Assembly (NCBI GenBank): GCA_964493205.1
Contig: CAZBMJ010000009.1
Location: forward strand, 1 to 64,000
Length of the DNA stretch: 64,000 nucleotides
DNA from: CAZBMJ01 sp964493205
Lineage (GTDB): Bacteria > Myxococcota > UBA727 > JABDBI01
Direction of reading: 5' to 3'
Made by a program: the position numbers and the translations under genes. This document shows positions 24,073-32,487 of the stretch, one piece after another. Numbering within the stretch: the stretch's first letter is position 1; the number at the start of each line of letters is the position of its first letter. The notes under the pieces were generated by a model. It was not told the origin of the DNA, did no database searches, and was given only the letters and a program-made list of their open reading frames with translations.

Positions 24073-25458
24073 ATGCATATTCCAATCCAGTTAAAAAATA
24101 TTAGTTTTTCTCTAGACCACAAAATTTGTTTTGATAATTTTAGTGAGAATATTCACTACGGCGATCGTATAGGTATTATTGGTGACAATGGTAGCGGTAA
24201 GTCTAGTTTAATTAACATACTTATTGAAGAAATTCCCAAAAATATAAATTTTGCTTATGTTGAGCAAATTATTAATGATCATTCTACCCTCAGTGGAGGA
24301 GAAAGATTTAATAAAGCTTTAAGTCAAGCGTTAGCAAGAAAACCAGAAATCTTATTGCTTGATGAACCTACTAATCATCTTGATGCTAAAAATAGAAATT
24401 CTTTATGTAAAATGCTCAATTCTTATCAGCACACTTTAATTATTGTATCTCACGATGAAAAACTTTTAAAAAGTTTACATATTATTTGGCATATATATAA
24501 CGGTAAAATAAACATATTTAATGGTAATTATAGCGATTATTTAAGAGAATTTAATAATCAAAAAGAAAAGCTTTTAAAAGCCAAAGCTAAACTTGAAGAA
24601 GAAAAAAAGCTTGTTCATCAAAAACTTATGAAAGAACAAGAACGTGCAAAAAAAAGGAAATCTTACGGTGAAAAAAAATATGGCAATGATACTATTGCTC
24701 TTAGATCCGCCCAAGGCAGGGGAGAGCTTACCCGTAACAAAAATAAAAAAGATATTGCTAGCAATAAAGAAGAAATTTTGGAAAAATTATCTGATTTATA
24801 TTTTGTAGAAAATATTAAACCTAAGTTTTACTTAAAAAATAGCGATATTATAAATAAAAATATTGTATTTTTTAATGGAGTTAATATTGGTTATGAAAAA
24901 GATGTCTTAAAAAATATAAATTTTGATATAAAGAGCTCAGATAGGATAGCTGTTATAGGAGATAATGGTAGCGGTAAATCAACATTGTTTAAAGCTATAT
25001 TAGGTGATAAAAATATTTGCGTTACTGGTGATTTTAATATTATAAATAATCAAGATATTGGTTATTTAGATCAGCATTATAATAATTTAAACTTAGATAA
25101 AACTCCTTTTATATCTATGCAAGAGCTAACAGATTGGCCCATAGCTCAAATTCGCCAGCATCTAAACGATTTTTTATTTCGTAAGAATGAAGAAGTTAAT
25201 GCTAAAATTATAAATCTTTCTGGAGGTGAAAAAGCTAGGTTATCTCTAGCATTAATAGCCGCAAAAACCCCTAAATTATTATTGCTAGATGAAATAACTA
25301 ATAATATTGATATGACTACAAAATCACATTTAATTACTGTTCTTGAAAACTATCCCGGCGCATTTGTTATAATTTCTCACGATGAAGAGTTTTTAAAATC
25401 TATTAATATTAATAAAACCTATGAAATTAAAAAAGGCGCTTTGATATGCGCCTTTTAA
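24073..25458 (+). CDS. ABC-F family ATPase (compact, resistance-type-like)
   Basis: A soluble protein with two ABC ATPase domains and no membrane segment. The first Walker A is G-D-N-G-S-G-K-S, the signature L-S-G-G-E and Walker B L-L-L-D-E-P-T-N-H-L-D. The second half has G-D-N-G-S-G-K-S-T, L-S-G-G-E-K-A-R and L-L-L-L-D-E-I-T-N-N-I-D. A Lys/Glu-rich linker (about 160-235) joins them. At 461 residues it is shorter than EttA/Uup, and the reduced first domain with almost no arm between Q-loop and signature is like Vga/Msr proteins. ABC-F proteins act on the ribosome E site; an antibiotic-protection role is possible but not established. Confidence 0.82.
   Translation: MHIPIQLKNISFSLDHKICFDNFSENIHYGDRIGIIGDNGSGKSSLINILIEEIPKNINFAYVEQIINDHSTLSGGERFNKALSQALARKPEILLLDEPTNHLDAKNRNSLCKMLNSYQHTLIIVSHDEKLLKSLHIIWHIYNGKINIFNGNYSDYLREFNNQKEKLLKAKAKLEEEKKLVHQKLMKEQERAKKRKSYGEKKYGNDTIALRSAQGRGELTRNKNKKDIASNKEEILEKLSDLYFVENIKPKFYLKNSDIINKNIVFFNGVNIGYEKDVLKNINFDIKSSDRIAVIGDNGSGKSTLFKAILGDKNICVTGDFNIINNQDIGYLDQHYNNLNLDKTPFISMQELTDWPIAQIRQHLNDFLFRKNEEVNAKIINLSGGEKARLSLALIAAKTPKLLLLDEITNNIDMTTKSHLITVLENYPGAFVIISHDEEFLKSININKTYEIKKGALICAF
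25431..25456. terminator. Bidirectional terminator between ABC-F gene and dnaK
   Basis: AAAAGGCGC (25431-25439) and GCGCCTTTT (25448-25456) form a perfect 9-bp stem with an 8-nt loop. On the minus strand it is followed by a run of six T, so it suits dnaK, whose stop is about 23 bp away. On the plus strand it ends at the ABC-F stop codon. Confidence 0.85.
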
Positions 25459-25478
25459 GAATTAAAGCTAATAAAAGG

Positions 25479-27383
25479 CTAATGCTTTTCTTCGAAGTCA
25501 GCATCCACTACTTTTGGTTCCTGTGTACCAGCATTTTCTTGTGGGTTAGGTGCTTGAGCCTCAGAACCTTGTGTTTGCGCAGAAGCATTTTTATACATTT
25601 CTTCTGCTAGCTTATGAGAAGCTTTGGTTAGATTTTCACTAGCCTCTTTTAGTACACTTATTTCTTGACTATCGAGTTTTTCACGAGCATCTTTAAGAGC
25701 TGATTCAACTGATTCTATTAAATCTTTTGGCAATTTTTCAGCATTTTCTTTAATAGTTTTATCACTGCTGTAAATCAAAGAATCAAGTTTATTGCGCTCT
25801 TCAATTAGTTCACGTCGTTTATGGTCATCATCAGCATGTTCTTTAGCCTCTTTAACCATGCGATCAATTTCATCAGCAGATAAGCCTGAACTTGCAGTTA
25901 TAGTAATGCGTTGTTCTTTATTAGTTGCTCTATCTTTAGCCGAAACGTTAACAATACCGTTAGCATCAATATCAAAAGTTACTTCAATTTGAGGAGCGCC
26001 TCTTGGGGCACTTGGAATACCTTCTAGGTGAAATCTACCAAGAGTTCTATTGCCAGAAGCCATTTCTCGTTCACCTTGTAATACGTGTACTTCTACTGAA
26101 GTTTGATTATCAGCGGCTGTAGAAAAAGTTTCGGTTTTTTTAGTAGGAATAGTGGTGTTTCTTGGGATTAAAATCGTATTTACTCCACCAAGGGTTTCAA
26201 TACCTAAACTTAACGGTGTTACGTCAAGCAAAAGCATATCTTTTACTTCACCAGATAATACACCAGCTTGTACTGCAGCACCAAGAGCTACTACTTCGTC
26301 AGGGTTTACTGAACGATTTGGTTCTTTATTAAAAAACTTTTTAACGCTTTCTTGAACCATAGGAATTCTGCTAGAACCACCAACCAAAATAACTTCTTGT
26401 ATGTCAGAAATTTTTAATTTAGCGTCAGCTAAAGCTTTTTCACAAGGTATCAAAGTGCGTTTTACTAAGTGCTCAACCATTTGTTCAAACTTACTTCTGC
26501 TTAATTTAATATTTAAGTGTTTTGGTCCATTAGCATCAGCGGTTAAGAAGGGAAGATTTACTTCAGTTTCTTTAACACTAGATAATTCTATTTTAGCTTT
26601 TTCTGCAGCTTCTTTTAAGCGTTGCTTAACCATTTTGTCAGAAGATACATCGATGCCAGTTTCTTTTTTAAATTCATCTACCAAATATTGGATTAACACA
26701 TCATCAAAATCATCACCACCTAAATGGGTATCACCATTAGTAGAAATAACTTCCACAACATTTTCGCCAACTTCCAAAATGGAAATATCAAAAGTACCGC
26801 CGCCTAAGTCAAATACTGCAATTTTTTCTTCAGCTTTTTTATCCATACCATAAGCAAGCGCTGCGGCTGTGGGTTCGTTAACAATTCTTTTAACATCTAG
26901 CCCTGCAATTCTGCCAGCATCTCTAGTTGCCTGGCGTTGAGCATCATTAAAATAAGCAGGTACTGTAATTACAGCATCTTTAACTTCGTGACCTAAATAA
27001 TTTTCTGCAGCTTTTTTAAGCTTTATTAAAACTTTTGCAGCAATTTCTTGTGGTGAAAAAGTTTTGTCACTAACTCTAAATCCTACATCACCATTATCCA
27101 TTTTTGTGCATGCAAACGGGTGTTTTGAAAGCTCATTTTTACATTCTTCATATTTATGCCCAATAAATCGTTTGGATGAAAAAATAGTATTTCCAGGATT
27201 AGTAATTGCCTGACGTCTGGCCGTTTGCCCTACAAGCACTTCACCATCTTTTGCAAAAGCTACCACTGATGGAGTAGTTCGCGCTCCTTCTTCATTGGCG
27301 ATAACCTTAGGTTCTCCACCTTCCATAATTGCTACTACTGAGTTAGTAGTACCTAAATCTATACCTATTACTTTACTAGCCAT
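25479..27383 (-). CDS. dnaK: Chaperone DnaK (Hsp70)
   Basis: ATP-driven protein-folding chaperone, 634 residues. Ends of the nucleotide-binding domain are clear: G-I-D-L-G-T-T-N-S-V-V, D-L-G-G-G-T-F-D-I-S and V-G-G-S-S-R-I-P-M-V. The substrate-binding part has L-L-L-D-V-T-P-L-S-L-G-I-E-T, and a helical lid leads to a Gln/Ala-rich tail ending D-A-D-F-E-E-K-H. Its usual partners grpE and dnaJ are not next to it. AGAGGG lies 6 nt before the ATG, and a likely vegetative promoter is upstream. No CIRCE element was seen. Confidence 0.98.
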   Translation of the reverse strand: MASKVIGIDLGTTNSVVAIMEGGEPKVIANEEGARTTPSVVAFAKDGEVLVGQTARRQAITNPGNTIFSSKRFIGHKYEECKNELSKHPFACTKMDNGDVGFRVSDKTFSPQEIAAKVLIKLKKAAENYLGHEVKDAVITVPAYFNDAQRQATRDAGRIAGLDVKRIVNEPTAAALAYGMDKKAEEKIAVFDLGGGTFDISILEVGENVVEVISTNGDTHLGGDDFDDVLIQYLVDEFKKETGIDVSSDKMVKQRLKEAAEKAKIELSSVKETEVNLPFLTADANGPKHLNIKLSRSKFEQMVEHLVKRTLIPCEKALADAKLKISDIQEVILVGGSSRIPMVQESVKKFFNKEPNRSVNPDEVVALGAAVQAGVLSGEVKDMLLLDVTPLSLGIETLGGVNTILIPRNTTIPTKKTETFSTAADNQTSVEVHVLQGEREMASGNRTLGRFHLEGIPSAPRGAPQIEVTFDIDANGIVNVSAKDRATNKEQRITITASSGLSADEIDRMVKEAKEHADDDHKRRELIEERNKLDSLIYSSDKTIKENAEKLPKDLIESVESALKDAREKLDSQEISVLKEASENLTKASHKLAEEMYKNASAQTQGSEAQAPNPQENAGTQEPKVVDADFEEKH

Positions 27384-27443
27384 GACACACCCTCTTTCTT
27401 AAAATTTTTAAAAATCTACATGTGATTTATCTTCACGTCTGCT

Positions 27444-27471
27444 AACATAGGCAAGAATGTAGTTTCGTCAA
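27444..27471 (-). promoter_or_regulatory. Likely dnaK promoter
   Basis: On the minus strand TTGACG (27466-27471) and TATGTT (27444-27449) are 16 bp apart, about 60 bp upstream of the dnaK ATG. It resembles a sigma-70 promoter, not a heat-shock sigma-32 promoter. Confidence 0.5.
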
Positions 27472-27529
27472 GATTATTTTTTTTAATAAAATAAACAGCT
27501 TGTAAGGGCTTGTTTTTACTGGGTTTTTA

Positions 27530-27961
27530 ATGAAAATTTTAGGTATAGATTTAGGTTTAAAAAGAACAGGGCTAGCAGTTAGTGATCAAAGTGGTGAAAT
27601 AGTTCGCAGATTATCTAACTTAGAAGCGAAAAATCAATTGCAAGCTCTTACTATAATTTCTCAATTATGTATTGATTTAGATATACAAATTATTGTTATT
27701 GGATTGCCAAAAAAAAGCACTAGTAATGAGGCTTTAGTAAAAAGAATAAACAGCTTACATGCTATATTGCCTGCTTTTTTGGAATCAAAAAATATATTTG
27801 TTAAAGTATATTTGTTTGATGAGTCATATACTTCTAAAATTGCAGCTAAAAATTTAGTGTATAATAATACTCCTAAAAATAAGAGAAAAAAAATGCTTGA
27901 TAGTGAGTCTGCCTGTGTTTTAATCGAAGAATTTTTTTATTGGTATAAAAATGAAAAATAA
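27530..27961 (+). CDS. ruvX: RuvX/YqgF RNase H-fold nuclease
   Basis: A 143-residue protein of the YqgF family, linked to 16S rRNA 5'-end maturation and proposed as a Holliday-junction resolvase. It starts I-L-G-I-D-L-G-L-K-R-T-G with the first catalytic Asp, has V-I-G-L-P near residue 63 and F-D-E-S-Y-T-S followed by D-S-E-S-A-C-V-L with the last acidic residues. It overlaps mltG by 11 bp, a pairing common in bacteria. Confidence 0.93.
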   Translation: MKILGIDLGLKRTGLAVSDQSGEIVRRLSNLEAKNQLQALTIISQLCIDLDIQIIVIGLPKKSTSNEALVKRINSLHAILPAFLESKNIFVKVYLFDESYTSKIAAKNLVYNNTPKNKRKKMLDSESACVLIEEFFYWYKNEK

Positions 27962-29018
27962 ATTTATCAAAATATTTGTATTATTTTTTTCTTTTTTTTC
28001 TTTTTTATTTATATCTTTTTTTATAGTATTAACTATTTATTTTAATAATTATTCTAACACCAAAATAAGTATTAGTTCAGATACTATTATAGAAATAAAT
28101 TATGGCAGTTCTTTAAAGAGAGTTACTGAGATTTTGTATAAAAATAATCTTATTGATAATCAAGAAAAATTTTATTGGTATTTAAGGCTTGCACGCCCAG
28201 ATAGTAAAAATATCCAAGCTGGTTACTATATTTTTAGTAATGATATTTCCTATGCTCAACTAGTTAGTTCTTTGCTAAACGGCAGATCAGAGGTATTTAA
28301 AATAACTTTTAAAGAGGGTCAGACTTTAAAAGATTTAACAAAGACTTTATCCAATGCAAATTTAGCTCTAAAAGAAGATGTTGAAGCATTTTTAGTATCA
28401 GATAATTTATTTTCTAAAATTAATCCGCCTATTAAACTTATAGAAATAGCTAAAAAAGATGGCATAGGTGGTATAGAAGGTTATTTGCTTCCTGAAACTT
28501 ATTTTTTTGGCAAAAATGATTCTCTAGAAAAAATTATTTTAACTATGAATAAAAGCTTAATGTCTAAGCTTGATGCACAAATTTTGGCAGAAATGTCGCG
28601 GCAAAATATGAGCTTGCACGACTTATTAACCCTAGCGTCTATTGTAGAAAAAGAAACAGCAGATCCCAAAGAGCGGCCCTTAATAGCCAATGTTTACTTA
28701 ACGAGATTAAAAAAAGGCATGCGATTGCAAGCAGATCCAACGGTTATATATGGCATAAAAAACTATATGGGCAAGATAACTAAAAAAGACTTACTCACTC
28801 CTCATGCTTACAATACTTATACCAACAAAGGCCTTCCCTTGGGTCCAATTTCCTCAGTAAGTATTGAGGCCATAAAAGCGGTTTTATGGCCTAGTGAAAG
28901 TGATTATTTATTTTTTGTTTCAAAAAACGATGGCACACATATTTTTTGCCCAGACTTAAAATGCCATAATAAAGCCGTAAAAGAATGGCAAATAGATTTT
29001 TTTAAGAAGAATAGGTAG
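27951..29018 (+). CDS. mltG: Endolytic murein transglycosylase MltG
   Basis: Membrane-anchored enzyme that cuts nascent peptidoglycan and is thought to end glycan chain growth. A single N-terminal transmembrane helix (about residues 8-31) is followed by a LysM-like stretch, then the YceG domain with G-I-E-G-Y-L-L-P-E-T-Y and A-S-I-V-E-K-E-T-A, where Glu233 matches the catalytic Glu of the E. coli enzyme. A-D-P-T-V-I-Y-G and L-P-L-G-P-I complete the family pattern. Presence implies the cell makes peptidoglycan. Confidence 0.95.
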   Translation: MKNKFIKIFVLFFSFFSFLFISFFIVLTIYFNNYSNTKISISSDTIIEINYGSSLKRVTEILYKNNLIDNQEKFYWYLRLARPDSKNIQAGYYIFSNDISYAQLVSSLLNGRSEVFKITFKEGQTLKDLTKTLSNANLALKEDVEAFLVSDNLFSKINPPIKLIEIAKKDGIGGIEGYLLPETYFFGKNDSLEKIILTMNKSLMSKLDAQILAEMSRQNMSLHDLLTLASIVEKETADPKERPLIANVYLTRLKKGMRLQADPTVIYGIKNYMGKITKKDLLTPHAYNTYTNKGLPLGPISSVSIEAIKAVLWPSESDYLFFVSKNDGTHIFCPDLKCHNKAVKEWQIDFFKKNR

Positions 29019-29022
29019 GAGA

Positions 29023-29814
29023 ATGGGGTATTCAATTAAGCCATTGCTTGCAACAACAGTAGACGCATTAGGGCCATTTTTGTGTTTAGAGCATTCATTA
29101 GTTGATATTGTTCGTGAAAATAACATCACTATGGAAGAACTTAATCTTTGCTTAGAAGAACTTTTAGAAAATAAAAGCTTAAAAGAAATAAGAGCAGGCT
29201 TTATTATGCGAAAAGATGCTCAAGGAAGATATCTTTGGTATAGCAAAAATGCTTGGGATTTGGCAGCCCAAAAGCCTCCAAAGCTTGTGGGCTTTACTGA
29301 TTTTGATGTGGCTCCTGAACAAGCTGAGTTTTACCGTGCACTTGATGCAGAAGTAATGTCATCCCTAGAGCGAAAAAGCGTTAGTGGCAAAGTTTATTTT
29401 TGTGAAGAAGGTTATTTTGCGGCTACTGCTAGAATAATTCCTCTTATAAATACCCAAGGCCAGTGTGATGGAGTTTTGTTGCTTAGTCAGTTAGATTTAC
29501 GCTTAGCTGAGCAAAGTTTTGGCGCAATAATGAAGCTTTTACGAAAATCTGGCGCCTATGCTTTATTAAAAAAAGACAAATATATATTTACTACAAAATA
29601 TGACTCTTCTATTGAGCTTAATCGCACTGAATGCCAAATACTCCTTTATTTATTAGTAGGATTTGGCAGCAAAGAGATTTCCACAAAATTAGAACTCAGT
29701 TTTCGTACTGTTGAATCTTATATTGCAATTATCAAAGAAAAATTTAATGTCAGTACTAAATCTGATTTAATCGACACCATTATAAATCTTGGTTTTTTAG
29801 AAAAGCTTGTTTAA
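29023..29814 (+). CDS. LuxR-type transcriptional regulator with PAS-like sensor region
   Basis: A 263-residue regulator. The C terminus (about 200-258) is a LuxR/FixJ helix-turn-helix: L-N-R-T-E-C-Q-I-L, then G-S-K-E-I-S-T-K-L-E-L-S-F-R-T-V-E-S-Y. The middle (about 45-165) looks like a PAS-type sensor fold (W-Y-S-K-N-A-W-D-L through G-V-L-L-L-S-Q-L-D). No phosphoreceiver domain or autoinducer domain is seen. TAGGAG lies right before the ATG. It follows mltG by 4 bp and may be co-transcribed, which is unusual company for a regulator. An 18-bp dyad lies just after its stop. Confidence 0.78.
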   Translation: MGYSIKPLLATTVDALGPFLCLEHSLVDIVRENNITMEELNLCLEELLENKSLKEIRAGFIMRKDAQGRYLWYSKNAWDLAAQKPPKLVGFTDFDVAPEQAEFYRALDAEVMSSLERKSVSGKVYFCEEGYFAATARIIPLINTQGQCDGVLLLSQLDLRLAEQSFGAIMKLLRKSGAYALLKKDKYIFTTKYDSSIELNRTECQILLYLLVGFGSKEISTKLELSFRTVESYIAIIKEKFNVSTKSDLIDTIINLGFLEKLV

Positions 29815-29821
29815 AATAAGC

Positions 29822-29839
29822 TAAATTACCTGTAATTTA
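29822..29839. promoter_or_regulatory. 18-bp dyad after the LuxR-type gene
   Basis: TAAATTAC and GTAATTTA flank a central CT, giving an 18-bp near-perfect palindrome 7 bp after the regulator's stop codon and about 115 bp upstream of the RCC1 gene. LuxR dimers bind dyads of this size, so it could be an operator; a weak transcription stop is the alternative. Confidence 0.3.
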
Positions 29840-29955
29840 TACTATAGAAATATTATTTTTTAAGAGTATTGTGTAATTTAAATTAAAGTTATCTTGTAAA
29901 TTATGTTAAACAAGTAATATTTATTGATTAATTATTATATATTTAGGAAAAATAA

Positions 29956-31170
29956 ATGAAAAATATAAGTGTTTTTGCCTTTTTTTTATTGACCATAGCT
30001 AGTTATAGCGTTTTTTCAGCAACTATTGCAGCAGGAGAACATCATAGTCTATTTTTAGATACCGAAGGCAATGTGTGGGCTACTGGTAGTAATTGGAATG
30101 GCCAATTAGGCCTTGGGGATAATATTCAACAAAGAAAAGTACTAGTCCCAACTAAAATAGATAATGTGCCACCGATTAAATCTGTGGCAGCAGGATATGA
30201 ACATAGTCTGTTATTGGATACAGAAGGCCATGTGTGGGCTACTGGTAAAAATAATCATGGAGAATTAGGCCTTGGGGATAAAGTTACTAGAAATATCCCC
30301 ACTAAAATAGAAGGTATGCCACCAATTAAAGCTCTATCAGCAGGAGAACAGCATAGTCTATTTTTAGATGCAGAAGGCCATGTTTGGGTTACTGGTAAAA
30401 ATAATCATGGAGAATTAGGCCTTGGGGATAAAGTTACTAGAAATATCCCCACTAAAATAGAAGGGATGCCACCAATTAAAGCTGTATCAGCAGGAGAACA
30501 GCATAGTCTATTTTTAGATGTCAACAGCAATGTATGGGCTATTGGTACTAATACTTTCGGCCAATTAGGCCTTAGGTCTCGGACACGAAGAGAAGTACCA
30601 AATAAAATTGAAGAATTGCCATCTATTAAAGCTGTGTCAACAGGAGAACTTCATAGCCTATTTTTAGACAACGAAGGCAATATCTGGGCTGCTGGTGGTA
30701 ATGAGCATGGAGAATTAGGCCTTGGGGATCGTCAAAGTAGAGGAATCCCAACTAAAATACAAGGTATGCCACGTATTATAGCTGTGACAGCATATGGCTA
30801 CTGTAGTTTATTGTTAGATGAAGAAGGCAATGCATGGGCTGCCGGTAAAAATGATGGTGGCCAATTAGGCCTTGGAGATCTTGGTGATAATGTATTTACT
30901 CATAATGTATATCAAGCCAGTAAAATAGGAGGTATCCCAACTATTAAAGGGGTAGTAGCAGGAAAAAGTCATAGTCTATTTTTAGATACCAAAGGCAATA
31001 TTTTGGCTGCTGGTTTTAGTTGTTCTGGACAATTAGGCCTTGGAGATCTTGGTGATAATGTATATAAAGTACTAGTACCAACTAAAATAGAAGGTTTACC
31101 GCCGATACAACTATCTATGCCAGAAAAAGCAAAAATATCTACTAAAAGTGCTCGTAAAATAGTTGAGTAA
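29956..31170 (+). CDS. Secreted RCC1-repeat beta-propeller protein
   Basis: A 404-residue protein with a signal peptide (1-21, ending V-F-S-A). About seven RCC1-type blades of roughly 50 residues follow, each with A-A-G-x-x-H-S-L-x-L-D, G-x-V-W-A-x-G and G-Q/E-L-G-L-G. Two neighbouring blades (about 85-185) are almost identical at DNA level. RCC1 proteins in eukaryotes act as GTPase exchange factors (Ran, HERC family); in Legionella an RCC1 effector (LegG1/MitF) acts on host Ran. The export signal and repeat number fit an effector or surface binder, but the target is unknown. A terminator follows at 31212. Confidence 0.85.
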   Translation: MKNISVFAFFLLTIASYSVFSATIAAGEHHSLFLDTEGNVWATGSNWNGQLGLGDNIQQRKVLVPTKIDNVPPIKSVAAGYEHSLLLDTEGHVWATGKNNHGELGLGDKVTRNIPTKIEGMPPIKALSAGEQHSLFLDAEGHVWVTGKNNHGELGLGDKVTRNIPTKIEGMPPIKAVSAGEQHSLFLDVNSNVWAIGTNTFGQLGLRSRTRREVPNKIEELPSIKAVSTGELHSLFLDNEGNIWAAGGNEHGELGLGDRQSRGIPTKIQGMPRIIAVTAYGYCSLLLDEEGNAWAAGKNDGGQLGLGDLGDNVFTHNVYQASKIGGIPTIKGVVAGKSHSLFLDTKGNILAAGFSCSGQLGLGDLGDNVYKVLVPTKIEGLPPIQLSMPEKAKISTKSARKIVE

Positions 31171-31211
31171 TAAATAAGGCACAATAGGTTTTAAAAAATA
31201 TAAGTAGTATA

Positions 31212-31243
31212 AAAGCCATGCTTATTCATGGCTTTCTTTATTC
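31212..31243 (+). terminator. Rho-independent terminator after the RCC1 gene
   Basis: Perfect 9-bp stem AAAGCCATG/CATGGCTTT with loop CTTATT, followed by CTTTATT. It may also serve the convergent lipocalin-like gene from the other side, where the T-run is weaker. Confidence 0.75.
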
Positions 31244-31277
31244 TGGGTTTTGCATAGTTTCATTGAAAAATTATCAC

Positions 31278-32327
31278 TTATTCATAACCAGCCATTTCGG
31301 TGAATCCTTGTCCTTCCACAGGTTCTCCTTGAAACCAGCCTTCAGTAGTACAAGAACCCTCCCAGTAAACGGGTGTAACTTGAGCAGGTACTTTAAATCT
31401 TTGTTCAGCAAATCTAGCTTTTATATTAAAATCTATATGGTAAGGAGCTGGTACTTTGATATTCCATTGGGTAGGGTAAGAAATAGTTTCAAGGCTCAAT
31501 GGGTTAACAGCTTTTATCTCTATAAGCTCCTCAGGAATAGAGCTAACTTCGCCAGATTTAGAAATTATGAAACCAGCAGTCTTCAATATTTCTTTGGTAT
31601 TTTTATTACGAACATGAAAAATCATAAGATCAATTTCATTTTTTAATTGAACGCTGAACCAATCCCACCCCATTTGAATAGGATTTCCTGAGTTGCCCCA
31701 TTGGTGATCCATCCATGTCATTCCAGTAACACGATAGGTACTTTGATGCCCATTTTTATTTGGTATAGTAACTGACCCAACTGTATTCATTCGAGTCCTG
31801 CTATAATAAGCCATTTTTCCTGCTGTTCCATAGTCGACAATTCCTTGATTTCCAAATAGTGCAGGTGGTTTTATTGCATCAAGTTTTAAATCAATGGAAT
31901 ATTCAGCTGTTTTAGCCTGCAGTTTGTCATGTCCTCCTTTTCCTTCTACCAACCATTTTCCATCGTCAAAAACGAACTTAAAACCTTGTTGTGTAGGTGC
32001 AGGGGGTAATAAGGACGCAAAAATATTTATACGCTGAAAGGGATGGTGTTTCTTTTCATCCAAATCAATAAAAGCAAAATGTGCTACATAGCCTGTTAAG
32101 GGAGCAAAAACCTCTTCTCGAAAAACCGTCATTTCAAAAGCAAATTTTCTAGGAGTTTCCAGTCCTACAGTTTCCAAATGGCCAGTATAATACCACCACT
32201 CTAAATTATAATGATGAGCTCCTTCATCATCAGGCAATACTACTGGTGGCAGATCTGTTGTAGCAAAAGTCAGATTAGAAAGAAGGAAGAGAAAACAAAC
32301 TATTGAAGAGATAATAAGGTTTTTCAT
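31278..32327 (-). CDS. Secreted CrtC/AttH-like lipocalin-domain protein
   Basis: The ATG at 32327 gives a 349-residue protein with a signal peptide (M-K-N-L-I-I-S-S to L-T-F-A); an upstream in-frame start would bury this signal. The mature part has family signatures of the hydroxyneurosporene-synthase/AttH group: E-W-W-Y-Y-T-G-H-L near the start, then W-M-D-H-Q-W-G and G-W-D-W-F-S-V-Q-L. Family members are carotenoid hydratases or secreted hydrolase-like lipocalins. No carotenoid genes are nearby, so the substrate is unknown and probably a lipid. Confidence 0.78.
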   Translation of the reverse strand: MKNLIISSIVCFLFLLSNLTFATTDLPPVVLPDDEGAHHYNLEWWYYTGHLETVGLETPRKFAFEMTVFREEVFAPLTGYVAHFAFIDLDEKKHHPFQRINIFASLLPPAPTQQGFKFVFDDGKWLVEGKGGHDKLQAKTAEYSIDLKLDAIKPPALFGNQGIVDYGTAGKMAYYSRTRMNTVGSVTIPNKNGHQSTYRVTGMTWMDHQWGNSGNPIQMGWDWFSVQLKNEIDLMIFHVRNKNTKEILKTAGFIISKSGEVSSIPEELIEIKAVNPLSLETISYPTQWNIKVPAPYHIDFNIKARFAEQRFKVPAQVTPVYWEGSCTTEGWFQGEPVEGQGFTEMAGYE

Positions 32328-32487
32328 TGAGCAAATTCCATGGAAAAATACCTCAAAAATTATATCTTCAAATACTACCAAATTGCTAAAATTATTCAAA
32401 TAGGACATAAAATCGCCGAAAAGGTAGTATGACTTTTCTGAAAATCAAAAAGGGTAAATATTTTGTATATATTTAATAACAAAACAG

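Noticed and set aside
26401..26853. Plus-strand 150-residue ORF inside dnaK
   Set aside because: Antisense shadow of the conserved dnaK; no sequence family is seen.
27384..27529. CIRCE or sigma-32 heat-shock element upstream of dnaK
   Set aside because: No TTAGCACTC-type inverted repeat or CCCCAT-type -10 was found; only a sigma-70-like promoter is visible.
31218..31646. Plus-strand 142-residue ORF over the lipocalin-like gene
   Set aside because: It is the shadow of the minus-strand gene, whose family motifs are clear, and it overlaps a terminator.
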